NCBI GenBank assembly: GCA_964487915.1
Contig: CAZASN010000002.1
Location: forward strand, 372,001 to 436,000
From: Proruminimicrobium sp964487915
GTDB lineage: Bacteria > Elusimicrobiota > Endomicrobiia > Endomicrobiales > Endomicrobiaceae
Length of the DNA stretch: 64,000 nucleotides
Direction: 5' to 3'
Positions 50,204 to 59,084 of the stretch are shown here, in pieces (position 1 is the stretch's first letter; the number at the start of each line of letters is the position of its first letter). The notes below the pieces were generated by a model that saw nothing but the letters and a program-made list of their open reading frames with translations, was not told where the DNA came from and did no database searches. Position numbers and translations under genes: made by a program.

Positions 50204-51512
50204 TTATTTTTTTTGATATATCCAAGCCGTTTTCTATGGAATCATCCATATTGTTGTACCAAAATAAACCGCTTCTGCCTGCAAGATGTAAATTATTTAT
50301 ATTTGCAATTTTGTTTTTTATTGTATTTAAATCATTTTGAAAATTTAAAGTATACATGGGATAAACATTTTCAATTTTTTCGGCAAAAATATTTACAACG
50401 TCATTTGCCGATGAAATAACGTTAAGTTTAATCAGTTCGGATGTTATTTTAGTTTTTAATATTTCCGGGATATCCCAGAAAGAATCATTTTGAGAACATG
50501 AAACTTCAACGCAGACAGAATCATATTTACGGTTAATATTGTTTTTTGAAAACAATACGGGTTTTGATGTTCTGTTTAATGTTATATTGCTGTCTCCGAA
50601 ATAACACCATTGATAATTGTTAACGGCGTATTTTTTATCAATTTTATTAATAATATAATTAAAAATAATTAAATTTCTGTATTTAAGCTCTGTTGGAATA
50701 TCCAGAAATTTGCACAAAGTAGTCAAAGGCGCAGTCCATACTGCAATATCGGATTCGTAAATGTTTTTTTTTGTTTTAACCGAAACTGCCGAATTATTTG
50801 TTATTTGAATTTCTTGAATATCGGCATTTAATTCAAATTCTCCGCCTAAAGCGGTTATTTTTTCTTTAAGATTTTGCGAAAAAATTTGAATTCCTCCGGT
50901 TTTAGGATATATAAATTTTTTTTCCCGAGTAAAATTACTCTTTAAAAAATATTTTATAAGTCCGATAATATTATTGGTTTTTTTTACTATAAGGACTCTG
51001 TTAATGCTTTCCTGCGCCCACATTTGATGTATTTTTTTTGCGTCTATATCAAAAAATTTTTCGGTATACCCTTTGAAAAAGATTTTATAAAGAGTTTTAC
51101 CGTATTTATTCTCGACATATTCCTGGTAATTATTTGAGAGTTTCGTTTTTAAAAATAATAAATCGAATATTATTGAGATTATGTTTTTAAAGGACATTTT
51201 AAATATAGAAAGAAAGCTTATAGGCCATTTATAATATTTACCCTCAAAAAAAACTGCGCTTAAACGTGAAATTTTTAAAAAATCATAGTTTAAGATATCT
51301 TTTATGTAAGAGTTTATTCTTGTTTGGTCGGAAAAAAACCTGTGAGGCCCGATGTCAAAAATCATATCGTCATATTTAAAACTTCTGGCAAGGCCTCCTA
51401 CATCTGCTTCTTTTTCCACAATGACAACTTTATGTCCCTGTTTCAATAATTCGTAAGCAGTTACAAGCCCCGTTATACCAGCGCCTATAATAATAATTTT
51501 TTTATTTTTCAT
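50190..51512 (-). CDS. FAD/NAD(P)-binding oxidoreductase, protoporphyrinogen-oxidase/UDP-galactopyranose-mutase-like
   Basis: 440 aa. The N-terminal dinucleotide-binding IIIIGAGITGLVTAYELLKQGHKVVIVEK followed by DVGGLARSF and DIGPHRFFSDQ defines the amine-oxidase/UGM-like flavoprotein superfamily (GGLA and GxHxF motifs). A C-terminal FAD segment ends in LAGRSGLFWYNNMDDSIENGLDI. Such enzymes act as desaturases, oxidases or sugar-ring mutases; context with radical-SAM enzymes suggests redox chemistry on a lipid or glycan. It starts 0 bp from the radical-SAM gene at 51513 and overlaps the next by 14 nt. Confidence 0.82.
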   Translation of the reverse strand: MKNKKIIIIGAGITGLVTAYELLKQGHKVVIVEKEADVGGLARSFKYDDMIFDIGPHRFFSDQTRINSYIKDILNYDFLKISRLSAVFFEGKYYKWPISFLSIFKMSFKNIISIIFDLLFLKTKLSNNYQEYVENKYGKTLYKIFFKGYTEKFFDIDAKKIHQMWAQESINRVLIVKKTNNIIGLIKYFLKSNFTREKKFIYPKTGGIQIFSQNLKEKITALGGEFELNADIQEIQITNNSAVSVKTKKNIYESDIAVWTAPLTTLCKFLDIPTELKYRNLIIFNYIINKIDKKYAVNNYQWCYFGDSNITLNRTSKPVLFSKNNINRKYDSVCVEVSCSQNDSFWDIPEILKTKITSELIKLNVISSANDVVNIFAEKIENVYPMYTLNFQNDLNTIKNKIANINNLHLAGRSGLFWYNNMDDSIENGLDISKKINETN

Positions 51513-52904
51513 TTATATACCTAAAAATGTTTTAAATTTTCTTAATGGGAAATGATAATTTTTAAGTTCCGATAAAAATCTTATAATATAGTTAATGTCA
51601 AAATAGAAATTTCTGTTTATTTTTTTTAATAAGACAGTCAAATCTTTTCTGCAAAAATATTCGCTCCAAACAGGCGGCATAAAATTTAAGTTTTTTCCGG
51701 AAATATATTCATCCCATTCGGGTTCTTTTATAAGGCCGCTATTCAACGCTTTATTATACAAATAAGTATTTGGAAATGGTACAAAAATATTAAATAATGC
51801 ATAGCTGCATTTGAGTTTTTTCGCAAAGTTCAGCGTATTAAGTACGGATTCGGCGTCTTTTTCAAACGGCAATCCTATCATAAAATATCCCATAGTCCGT
51901 ATTTTAGCTTTTTGTGCATATAAAAAAGCGTTTTTTATCTGTTCAATTGTAATGTTTTTATTAAGCAGTTTTAATCCTTCGTTTGTTGAAGTTTCAACTC
52001 CGAAATGAATAGTATGACAGCCGGCTTTTTTTGCCAGCTTCAAATCTTCAAACGTGAGTTTATCAACTCTTAATCTGCAGCTCCATGACAAATTTATTCC
52101 GCTGTCAAGAAGAGCATTGCTGAAGTCATATAACCGAGAATCCGTAATATTAAATGTATCATCTACAAAATGTATTTCTTTTATTCCGTGTGATTTATAG
52201 TATAAAATTTCATTTATAAGACTTTTAATTGAGCGTATTTCAATATCTTTGGGCGTATTGCAGAAATAACAATTGTTTCTGCATCCTTTGGCGGATATCA
52301 TCGTTGTCATAGGGCTTTTGCAATCTAAAATATACGCATTTTTTTTGAAATCATACAAATCCAGGGCAGGAAAAGGCAAATCATCTAATTTGACTGAATT
52401 TCCGGTTCTGTCTCCGGTATAATAACCGTTCAAATAGATACCTTTAACATCATAAAAATTTCCTTTATTTAGAACAGTTTTAATTATTTCCGAAAATATT
52501 TGCTCGCCGTTCTGTCCGATAACAATATCGCATATATTTAATTCGGCAAGTTGTTTGGAAAAATTGTTTGCATGCGGTCCGCCTATACATATAAGAGACT
52601 GAGGCAGTTTTTCTTTGATCGTTTTTGCCGTTAAGATTACGTCTTTCAGACTATGCGTAAAAGCGCTGATTCCTATAATATCAGGTTTATAGGATTGCAA
52701 AAAAGACGTCAATTCCGGATAATCTTTGTTATTGCAGTTTAATATTTTTATTTCAATATCGTTTTTGTATTGTGCTCTGATATAAGATGCTATATATAAC
52801 AGCCCGAGAGGAGGTAAAATTCCCGTATTTTTTGAAACATTTTCGGATACTTCTATATTTATGGAATTTTTTACGGGAGTTGTTAAAAGTAATATTTTTT
52901 TCAC
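51513..52904 (-). CDS. B12-binding-domain radical-SAM protein 2
   Basis: 463 aa, first gene of the seven-gene operon. B12-type domain about 1-150 (ILPPLGLLYIASYIRA, KPDIIGISAFTHSL, CIGGPHANNF), then the radical-SAM core with SAKGCRNNCYFCNTPKDIEIRS, EIHFVDDTFNI and TIHFGVETSTNEGLKLLNKNI. Closely parallels protein 1 over its whole length (VDDTFN, HFGVET, YFMIGLPF). The start is GTG at 52904 with no Shine-Dalgarno; a promoter lies so close that the mRNA may be leaderless. Confidence 0.85.
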   Translation of the reverse strand: MKKILLLTTPVKNSINIEVSENVSKNTGILPPLGLLYIASYIRAQYKNDIEIKILNCNNKDYPELTSFLQSYKPDIIGISAFTHSLKDVILTAKTIKEKLPQSLICIGGPHANNFSKQLAELNICDIVIGQNGEQIFSEIIKTVLNKGNFYDVKGIYLNGYYTGDRTGNSVKLDDLPFPALDLYDFKKNAYILDCKSPMTTMISAKGCRNNCYFCNTPKDIEIRSIKSLINEILYYKSHGIKEIHFVDDTFNITDSRLYDFSNALLDSGINLSWSCRLRVDKLTFEDLKLAKKAGCHTIHFGVETSTNEGLKLLNKNITIEQIKNAFLYAQKAKIRTMGYFMIGLPFEKDAESVLNTLNFAKKLKCSYALFNIFVPFPNTYLYNKALNSGLIKEPEWDEYISGKNLNFMPPVWSEYFCRKDLTVLLKKINRNFYFDINYIIRFLSELKNYHFPLRKFKTFLGI

Positions 52905-52910
52905 TTGTAT

Positions 52911-52939
52911 ATTTTAAATATATTTTATTTTTTAATCAA
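52911..52939 (-). promoter_or_regulatory. Leftward promoter of the radical-SAM operon, leaderless geometry
   Basis: Read leftward, TTGATT (52939-52934), a 17-bp spacer and TAAAAT (52916-52911). Six nt separate the -10 from the GTG at 52904. The region is AT-rich, so a chance match is possible. Confidence 0.45.
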
Positions 52940-52970
52940 TATTTGAAAATTGAATATAAAGATCATATTT

Positions 52971-52999
52971 TTGTATTTTAATTTGCCGTTTTATATAAT
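52971..52999 (+). promoter_or_regulatory. Rightward promoter of the lone membrane protein, leaderless geometry
   Basis: TTGTAT (52971-52976), a 17-bp spacer and a perfect TATAAT (52994-52999), then AGCGGA and the ATG at 53006. The predicted transcription start is at the start codon. Confidence 0.6.
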
Positions 53000-53005
53000 A
53001 GCGGA

Positions 53006-54373
53006 ATGAAATTTCCAGAAAATTTATTTAAAAATCACAGCACAATAATTATATCTTGTATTGTTTTTTTAATAATAGCCTTTATGTATTCTTACGTAAA
53101 AATAGGCTTTTTGGGAGATTACGAAAAAAACTTTTGCCTTGCTTTAACGGGAGATTCATTATGGCAGACGCAAGATAAGGACGGAGTTTTTCTTCCGCAT
53201 TTATCCAGATATTTTCCGGGTATGTTTCCGCGGTTATCTGTAGTTTTAAGTATATTTTTAGGCGTAACGAATGTAAAATTTTTATTAACGCTTTATGCAT
53301 TTATAGTTTATGGTTTTCATGTCGTTTTTCTTACTATTATTTATTTTAATCTGCCAAAAGATAAGAAAAACATATTCGATATTATTTTAATGTCTGTTTT
53401 GTTTACTTTTTTTTATCTGCAATATTTTATCTTATCAGAAATTTTTTTAACGCAATTTTTTATATGGGTTGTTTTTGTAATATATTTTTATATTGATTTT
53501 GATAAACTATCTGTATTCAATTCATTGAGCCTGATACTTTTTTCTGTATTTTTAATAAGCAGTTATCCGGCTGTAGTATCATTTATCCCTATTTTTCTTT
53601 TTTTTGGAATACATAAATATTTTAAAACGCACAATATTAATAAAAAACGAAGAATAACTTTAATCGCCAGTTTTTTAATTTTATTGGTTGCCTTTATTTT
53701 TAATATTTTTTATATATTTTTTCCCATTTTGCCTGTAAAAAGTTCTGGATTAAGTTTAAATATGCTTAAAGACCAAAATTTTATAATGTTTTCTTTTTAT
53801 ATATTATTATCTTTGTTTTTTTCATTTTTTAAGAAAAACAGATATAAGCAAATATTTATAACGGTAATAATAATATTTTCTTTTTTGATTTTAAATATTT
53901 TATTACAAATTAAACCGGAACTTGGATGCTTGTACAGGCTTGTGGGATGTATATCTCCATTATGTTTTATGGGTTTTTTAATTTGTCTGTCTTTATGTAA
54001 AATCAAAATCAATTTTATTTACATAAAAACAGTGAATTTGATTTTGATGGCAATATTGCTTATAGGAACACTGATATATATTAAATCTGTAAATAATTAT
54101 AATTATCAGCTTATTGGATATATGCTATCTCATAAATCAATACCAATGGAGAAATTTAAAGTTGATAAAAATATGTATAAATATTCAATATATTATGCAT
54201 TTTTAATCAAATTTGTCTGGTTGCCGGATTATAATGAATGCTGTCTTGAAATATTAGAAGAAGATTTTAATAATAAAAAATTAACATACTATATAAATCA
54301 AAATAAAGATATGCTTAAATTTAAACCAAAACGAGATATAAGTCCTTATAAATTTATTAAAATTTCACGCTGA
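53006..54373 (+). CDS. Hypothetical polytopic membrane protein (glycosyltransferase-like topology)
   Basis: 455 aa with about 10-11 membrane segments starting at residues 13-30, long runs of Phe/Ile/Leu and short Lys/Asn loops. A loop after the first segment (GFLGDYEKNFCLALTGDSLWQ, about 33-53) resembles the acidic first loop of GT-C-type or GtrII-like membrane glycosyltransferases, but I see no diagnostic motif. The last 80 residues are soluble with CCLEILEEDF. It is the only rightward gene in the 45-64 kb block, separating the two leftward clusters, and is extremely AT-rich. Confidence 0.65.
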   Translation: MKFPENLFKNHSTIIISCIVFLIIAFMYSYVKIGFLGDYEKNFCLALTGDSLWQTQDKDGVFLPHLSRYFPGMFPRLSVVLSIFLGVTNVKFLLTLYAFIVYGFHVVFLTIIYFNLPKDKKNIFDIILMSVLFTFFYLQYFILSEIFLTQFFIWVVFVIYFYIDFDKLSVFNSLSLILFSVFLISSYPAVVSFIPIFLFFGIHKYFKTHNINKKRRITLIASFLILLVAFIFNIFYIFFPILPVKSSGLSLNMLKDQNFIMFSFYILLSLFFSFFKKNRYKQIFITVIIIFSFLILNILLQIKPELGCLYRLVGCISPLCFMGFLICLSLCKIKINFIYIKTVNLILMAILLIGTLIYIKSVNNYNYQLIGYMLSHKSIPMEKFKVDKNMYKYSIYYAFLIKFVWLPDYNECCLEILEEDFNNKKLTYYINQNKDMLKFKPKRDISPYKFIKISR

Positions 54374-54397
54374 TGTTTGTTACGGCTTAACAAACAT
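54373..54397 (+). terminator. Stem-loop directly after the membrane protein gene
   Basis: A perfect 10-bp stem ATGTTTGTTA (54373-54382)/TAACAAACAT (54388-54397) with loop CGGCT begins at the last base of the stop codon. The following sequence is A/T-rich but lacks a clear T-run, so termination efficiency is uncertain. Nothing else is evident up to 54494. Confidence 0.5.
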
Positions 54398-54494
54398 ATC
54401 AAATATAAATTAGAAAAAAATAAATTTCCGATAATGTTCTAATACGTTTTAAAAAGCATTACAATTTATTATTTATTTTCTGATTCTATAAATA

Positions 54495-55229
54495 TTACAG
54501 CCGTTCTTCAATATATTTTTTTGCATGCGGCTGAAGAAATTTTCTTATTTCAATGGCATCTTCCGTTTTCAATCCAAAAATTTTTTCAAACCCCAATTTG
54601 CGCAGCGGCGATGTGAATAAAAAAGATACAGGTGCCCAAAGACAGAACGGCTGATTGAGCATTTGAGAAGAAATATTTAATTTTTCAAAACATTTATGCC
54701 CTTCGTTGAACCCGTATTCGCCAAGAATTTTAAGATTTGTTTCTCTTGTCGTAGAACTGAAAAATACAGGATGAAGCGATTCAATGCCGAATTGCCCGTA
54801 AAAAGCGTCCGATATGTCAAGATATTCCTTTTGTTGCATAAAAATTTGATTTTGAGCAATATTGTTTCCGTCTGCTACTGAGGCAATATTGTTTTTTTTG
54901 CAGTAAATTATAGTATTCATTTCCATTGCAAAGCGGCATATAAGATCCAAAATAAGAGGAGATCTGTACTTCTTGAAAAATTTTGTTGATTTGCTTTTTA
55001 AGAATTTCATTGCTTCTTGGGAATTAATTAAATTGTGGATAACTTTGTCTTTTCCAAAAAAATTCTTTAATTCTTTGACTCTTTCTGATGGTTTGTACAA
55101 ACGGATGCAGAGTCCGTTGTTAAATGACAAGAGATGAAGTTTGTGACCTTTTTTCAACAATGCACATGCGGCAGCCGTAGAGTCCTGGCCTCCTGTGAAC
55201 ATTATTGCTGTTTCTTTTTCTTGATACAT
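54495..55229 (-). CDS. PP-loop ATP-pyrophosphatase-like protein, copy 1
   Basis: 244 aa. The PP-loop motif ETAIMFTGGQDSTAAACALL (about 6-25) marks the N-type ATP pyrophosphatase fold (QueC/asparagine synthetase/tRNA thiolase superfamily), which adenylates a carbonyl or amide before attack by N or S. Further conserved text: SVADGNNIAQNQIFMQQ, and a C-terminal APVSFLFTSPLRKLGFEKIFGL. No QueC zinc Cys set. Strongly similar to the gene at 56.9 kb. AGGAG lies before the ATG. A relic of a radical-SAM 3' end precedes it, showing that it arose by segmental duplication. Confidence 0.75.
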   Translation of the reverse strand: MYQEKETAIMFTGGQDSTAAACALLKKGHKLHLLSFNNGLCIRLYKPSERVKELKNFFGKDKVIHNLINSQEAMKFLKSKSTKFFKKYRSPLILDLICRFAMEMNTIIYCKKNNIASVADGNNIAQNQIFMQQKEYLDISDAFYGQFGIESLHPVFFSSTTRETNLKILGEYGFNEGHKCFEKLNISSQMLNQPFCLWAPVSFLFTSPLRKLGFEKIFGLKTEDAIEIRKFLQPHAKKYIEERL

Positions 55230-55297
55230 ACATTTATTCTCCTTTTTTGAGAAAATAAATATATTATCAAGTTGAAAGCTTTAATATATTTTTTATC
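55230..55297 (-). pseudogene. Relic of the 3' end of a radical-SAM gene
   Basis: Read leftward, the sequence encodes DKKYIKAFNLIIYLFSQKRRIN, matching the C-terminus of the radical-SAM protein at 57666-59084 (DIIKYIKALNLIIYLFFINRRIK), and the nucleotide identity is high for about 65 nt up to the PP-loop start. No upstream radical-SAM coding region remains. The remaining gap to 55359 is unremarkable AT-rich sequence. Confidence 0.65.
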
Positions 55298-55359
55298 TGT
55301 AAATAAAGTTTACTTATTTATTGCAATAAAGGCAATATGGTTATTATTATACGTGCATT

Positions 55360-56334
55360 TTAGTTTGCCATAAGTTTTTTTATTCGTTCAAAGAAAGACT
55401 TTTTATTTGTAAAAAAAATTGAAATTTCTTTCCAGCACGGTCTCATACAATCGTAACATTTTTTATCCGCATTTGGAATAACATTAAATTTATTCCTGAT
55501 ATGCGTATGATATTTGTGACACGGAGCAATATTACCGTCAGGATTTATTGAAATATATAATTTCCCGGCATGACAATGTTGTTGACTTTGGATACCTTTT
55601 TGATATTGTTTTGACATCTCTAAAAATTGAGAAGAATTAAAAATATAGTTATATTTTTTATTTTCTGTAATTAAAAAATCATATAATGCGTCTATCTTTT
55701 TAAAGTCGGATTCTTTAAATTTTAAAGCTATGTTGTTGTTTGTTTCTATAGGCAAAAAAGAAATTTTTAAATTATTAGTTTTAGCGAATGCGGCAATATC
55801 GTATATTTCGTCAATATTTAACGGGGATATAACGGTATTTAGAAGAATTTTATTTTTTTTCAAGAAATTTGATAGGTTATTGATATTTTTAAGTATTTTT
55901 TTAAACAGATTTTTATCGTTATAAAACTCCAATGAAGTCTTTTCTGAAAATGCATGCAACGATATAGACAGACCGTTAAAATATTTAATTTTCAGCATTT
56001 GATTTATTTGATTATCTGAAATATTTAGAGTATTGGTCAATATTTGCGTTTTTATTTTATTTTTTGCAAATATTTTTACGATATCTATAATATCTGATCT
56101 CATAAAAGGTTCTCCGCCGCCAAAACTTACCAGACCTATTCCTCTTTTTTTGAGAAATCGCGCCAATGAGTTTATTTCTTCAAGATTTAGTTCATTGTCC
56201 GGATTGCAGATACAGCCGTTATTGCATATAGCGCATTTTAAATTGCATCTGTGTGTAACGGCGTAATGGGCAAAAACAGGTTTGTTTTTTAGCAATAATG
56301 CCGAAATTAAATTCAATAAATATTTTAAATTCAT
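55360..56334 (-). CDS. Radical-SAM protein with SPASM-like C-terminus
   Basis: 324 aa. The radical-SAM cluster motif is HRCNLKCAICNNGCICN (about 29-45, CxxxCxxC plus two further Cys), followed by LVSFGGGEPFMRSDI. The C-terminal auxiliary-cluster region has CHAGKLYISINPDGNIAPCHKY and CYDCMRPCW, the SPASM pattern. SPASM enzymes oxidise or crosslink peptides, sugars or cofactors. It overlaps the GNAT gene by 4 nt. Substrate unknown; the neighbouring PP-loop, GNAT and DegT enzymes point toward an amino-sugar or small-molecule substrate. Confidence 0.8.
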   Translation of the reverse strand: MNLKYLLNLISALLLKNKPVFAHYAVTHRCNLKCAICNNGCICNPDNELNLEEINSLARFLKKRGIGLVSFGGGEPFMRSDIIDIVKIFAKNKIKTQILTNTLNISDNQINQMLKIKYFNGLSISLHAFSEKTSLEFYNDKNLFKKILKNINNLSNFLKKNKILLNTVISPLNIDEIYDIAAFAKTNNLKISFLPIETNNNIALKFKESDFKKIDALYDFLITENKKYNYIFNSSQFLEMSKQYQKGIQSQQHCHAGKLYISINPDGNIAPCHKYHTHIRNKFNVIPNADKKCYDCMRPCWKEISIFFTNKKSFFERIKKLMAN

Positions 56335-56936
56335 AACTGTTTGTAATACATATTCATTTTTTTACCGTAAAAATTTATTATTCTGTAAAAAATATATTTT
56401 TTATTCTTTATGAGAATCTGTGATATGATGTTGTCGTCATTTATTGAAACTTGTACTTTATATATGTTATTTTGCTTTATAATTGTTTCTGCAAAATCAA
56501 CCAATTTGGAGCCGATACCGTTTTTTTTATAATCATCATTCACTGCAATAAACAAAAGTTCAGATTTGCAATATTGTTTTTTTATTATATAGCCTATGCT
56601 GCTGAAAAAGTAAAATATGCATTTTAAAAATGAAATAAAATTTAAAGAAAACAAAATTTTAAAGAATTTCGTAAATAAGATTTCCATAAAGATTAATTTC
56701 TTATTTAATGCAAATGAAATATATCCTGTGATTTTTCCGTTTATTGTATATTTATAAGTTGAAGCATATTTTGATAATATTAATTCGGAATATATTATTA
56801 TCAGAAATTTTTTACCTAAAAAAGTAAAAAATGAATCGCCTATGTATTTTATATGCATATCAACGATAGTTTCTAAGTCGGAAATTTTGGTTTTTATGAT
56901 AGCATGGTTTGTTTGCTGATAAGCTTTATTATTCAT
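56331..56936 (-). CDS. GNAT-family N-acetyltransferase
   Basis: 201 aa. The acetyl-CoA-binding motif A is LLFIAVNDDYKKNGIGSKLVDFAETII (about 125-152; Q/RxxGxG/A variant KKNGIG), followed by VQVSINDDNIISQILIKNKKY and a C-terminal FYRIINFYGKKMNMYY. The N-terminal half is unusually hydrophobic (about 60-115), suggesting membrane association. It overlaps the PP-loop gene by 8 nt and the radical-SAM gene by 4 nt. Probable role: acylating an amino group made by the DegT enzyme (inference). Confidence 0.75.
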   Translation of the reverse strand: MNNKAYQQTNHAIIKTKISDLETIVDMHIKYIGDSFFTFLGKKFLIIIYSELILSKYASTYKYTINGKITGYISFALNKKLIFMEILFTKFFKILFSLNFISFLKCIFYFFSSIGYIIKKQYCKSELLFIAVNDDYKKNGIGSKLVDFAETIIKQNNIYKVQVSINDDNIISQILIKNKKYIFYRIINFYGKKMNMYYKQL

Positions 56937-57666
56937 TTATTTGCTCTTGAATGTATTTTTTTGCAATATTATGAAGCATTTTTCTTGTTTCAATTGCTTT
57001 TTGTGTCGTCAGTCCGAATAATTTTTCAAATCCAAGTTTTCGCAGAGGAGATGTAAATAAAAAAGATATCGGAGCCCAAAAACAAAAAGGCTGGTTAAGC
57101 AACTGTGATGATATATTAAGTTTTTCAAATAATTTATTGCCGTTGTCTAATCCGTTTTTATATAAAAAATTCAGATTTGTAGCTCTTGTTTGTGCGCTGT
57201 AAACAGGGTGAAGAGAAGTAATGTCATATTGGTTGTAAAAATGATCCACAACATCCAAATATTGTTTTTGTTGCATAAATATTTGTCCTTGCGCCGCATT
57301 ATTTCCGTCGGCCACTGTTTTAATATTATTTTTTTTGCAGTATATTATTGTGTTAATTTCCATTGAAAATCTGCATATAAGATCAAAAATAAGCGGCGAT
57401 TTATGTTTGCTAATAAAATTTTTTGAATTGTTATTTAGAAATTTCATTGTTTGGCGCGAATCAATGCTTACATGTTTGATGTTTTCTCTGCCGAATATTT
57501 TTGACAATTCATTGGCCCTGTCGGCGGCCTTTGACAGACGTATACAAATGCCGTTATTAAAAGTTAAAAGGTGAAGTTTTTGATTTTGATTCAATAATTC
57601 GCATGCAACAGCAGTAGAATCAAGTCCGCCTGTGAACATTATTGCCGTTTCAGATGCTTGATTCAT
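56929..57666 (-). CDS. PP-loop ATP-pyrophosphatase-like protein, copy 2
   Basis: 245 aa, paralogue of the 54.5 kb gene: PP-loop ETAIMFTGGLDSTAVACELL, TVADGNNAAQGQIFMQQ and APISFLFTSPLRKLGFEKLFGL. The start overlaps the radical-SAM stop (TAATG) with AGGAGAATAA upstream. The family assignment to a specific reaction is not possible; WbpG/PseA-type PP-loop enzymes in surface amidino-sugar pathways and ExsB/QueC are distant possibilities. Two copies in one cluster suggest two related substrates or subfunctionalisation. Confidence 0.75.
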   Translation of the reverse strand: MNQASETAIMFTGGLDSTAVACELLNQNQKLHLLTFNNGICIRLSKAADRANELSKIFGRENIKHVSIDSRQTMKFLNNNSKNFISKHKSPLIFDLICRFSMEINTIIYCKKNNIKTVADGNNAAQGQIFMQQKQYLDVVDHFYNQYDITSLHPVYSAQTRATNLNFLYKNGLDNGNKLFEKLNISSQLLNQPFCFWAPISFLFTSPLRKLGFEKLFGLTTQKAIETRKMLHNIAKKYIQEQINE

Positions 57667-59084
57667 TATTTTATTCTCCTGTTTATGAAAAATAAATATA
57701 TTATTAAATTTAACGCTTTAATATATTTTATAATATCGTTAAAATTTCGGATAGTTTTTAAATGTTTGAAAAAAACAACAGGCCTTAAATAAAATTCTCT
57801 ATAAAATCTTTTAAACCAATATTCAAGTTCTTCTGTGGATAAATCAGTCGGAGTAAATATCGGTTTAAATAATGAGCAATCTGTCACATTTGCCGTTAAT
57901 TTCCCGTACTTTTCAATCATTTGAAATTGTTCGGTGTTAGGTAAAGGAGTATTAATCTGAATAGTTATGTCTTTAAGAGGCAGATTTTTGGCAAGGCTGA
58001 TACTGTCTTTTATAGTATTTATATTTTCGGTAAAATGTCCTATCATAAAAAAACCTTTGGGCTGAAGCCCTATTTCATCAGCCCATGACACCACTTTTTT
58101 TAAATGTTTCAAATCTAATTCTTTTTTTATTAGTTTTAAAATATTTTCATTTCCGCTTTCAATGCCGATTCTGATTCTCCAACAGCCGCTTTCTTTCATA
58201 AGTTTTAGTATGCTTTTGTCTTTTATAATATTTGCCCTTATTGTACATGTCCATGAGATTTTTAGTTTGTTTTTTGATATTTCTCGGCATATTTTTTCTA
58301 CTCGTTCGGTTGAAACTGTAAATAATGAATCTATAAATGCGATATCTTTTGCACCGAATTGTTTTATTACGCTTTTCATTTCGGAAACGATATATTCAGG
58401 AGAAAATGATCTGTACGAAGTGCCAAAAACGCTTTTTCCGCAAAAAATACAATTATACGGGCATCCTCTGCTGGAAATCAAGCTTATTTTCGGGGTGTCT
58501 CTTTTATCATTAGGCTGAGGTTTATATTTATGTATCGGGATTAAGTGCCTTGCCGGAAACGGCAAAATATCTAAATTTTCTATAAGCGGCCGTGGCGGAG
58601 TTTTTATAATTTTATTGTTAGAATCTCTATATACAATGCCTTTAATATTTTTTATAAAATCAAAACCTTTGTTAATATTTTGTATAAGTTCTAAAAATGT
58701 AAATTCACCTTCTCCGATTACTCCGAAATCAAAACAGTCATTAGATAAAACATTTTCCTGAACAGCGCTTACATGAGATCCTCCTATAACGATTTTTATG
58801 TCATGTTTTCTGAGTTTTATTTGTTTGGCTGTTTCTATCGCACTTGAAAATGAAAAAGTTGTTGAAGTAATTCCTATTACATCCGCTTTATACGATAAAA
58901 TTTCTTCAATTATATTATTTGTAGACATTCCCTCAAGAGCCGCATCAATAACGCGGACATCTATTTTGTTTTGTTCCAAAACAGCCGCAATATATAAAAG
59001 GCCCAGAGGAGGAGAATTGAAAAATAAGCTGGATATGACGGGGTTTAATGAAAGAATAGGCGGATTAATCAATAATATTTTCAT
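57666..59084 (-). CDS. B12-binding-domain radical-SAM protein 3
   Basis: 472 aa. The N-terminal B12-type domain (NSPPLGLLYIAAVLEQNK, YKADVIGITSTTFSF, IVIGGSHVSAVQENVL) is followed by the radical-SAM core SSRGCPYNCIFCGKSVFGTSYRS, AFIDSLFTV and RIRIGIESGNENILKLIKKEL. The C-terminal tail ends in IIKYIKALNLIIYLFFINRRIK, whose coding sequence is partly duplicated at 55.2 kb. Paralogous to the proteins at 45.6 and 51.5 kb but more divergent. It overlaps the DegT gene by 4 nt. Confidence 0.85.
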   Translation of the reverse strand: MKILLINPPILSLNPVISSLFFNSPPLGLLYIAAVLEQNKIDVRVIDAALEGMSTNNIIEEILSYKADVIGITSTTFSFSSAIETAKQIKLRKHDIKIVIGGSHVSAVQENVLSNDCFDFGVIGEGEFTFLELIQNINKGFDFIKNIKGIVYRDSNNKIIKTPPRPLIENLDILPFPARHLIPIHKYKPQPNDKRDTPKISLISSRGCPYNCIFCGKSVFGTSYRSFSPEYIVSEMKSVIKQFGAKDIAFIDSLFTVSTERVEKICREISKNKLKISWTCTIRANIIKDKSILKLMKESGCWRIRIGIESGNENILKLIKKELDLKHLKKVVSWADEIGLQPKGFFMIGHFTENINTIKDSISLAKNLPLKDITIQINTPLPNTEQFQMIEKYGKLTANVTDCSLFKPIFTPTDLSTEELEYWFKRFYREFYLRPVVFFKHLKTIRNFNDIIKYIKALNLIIYLFFINRRIK

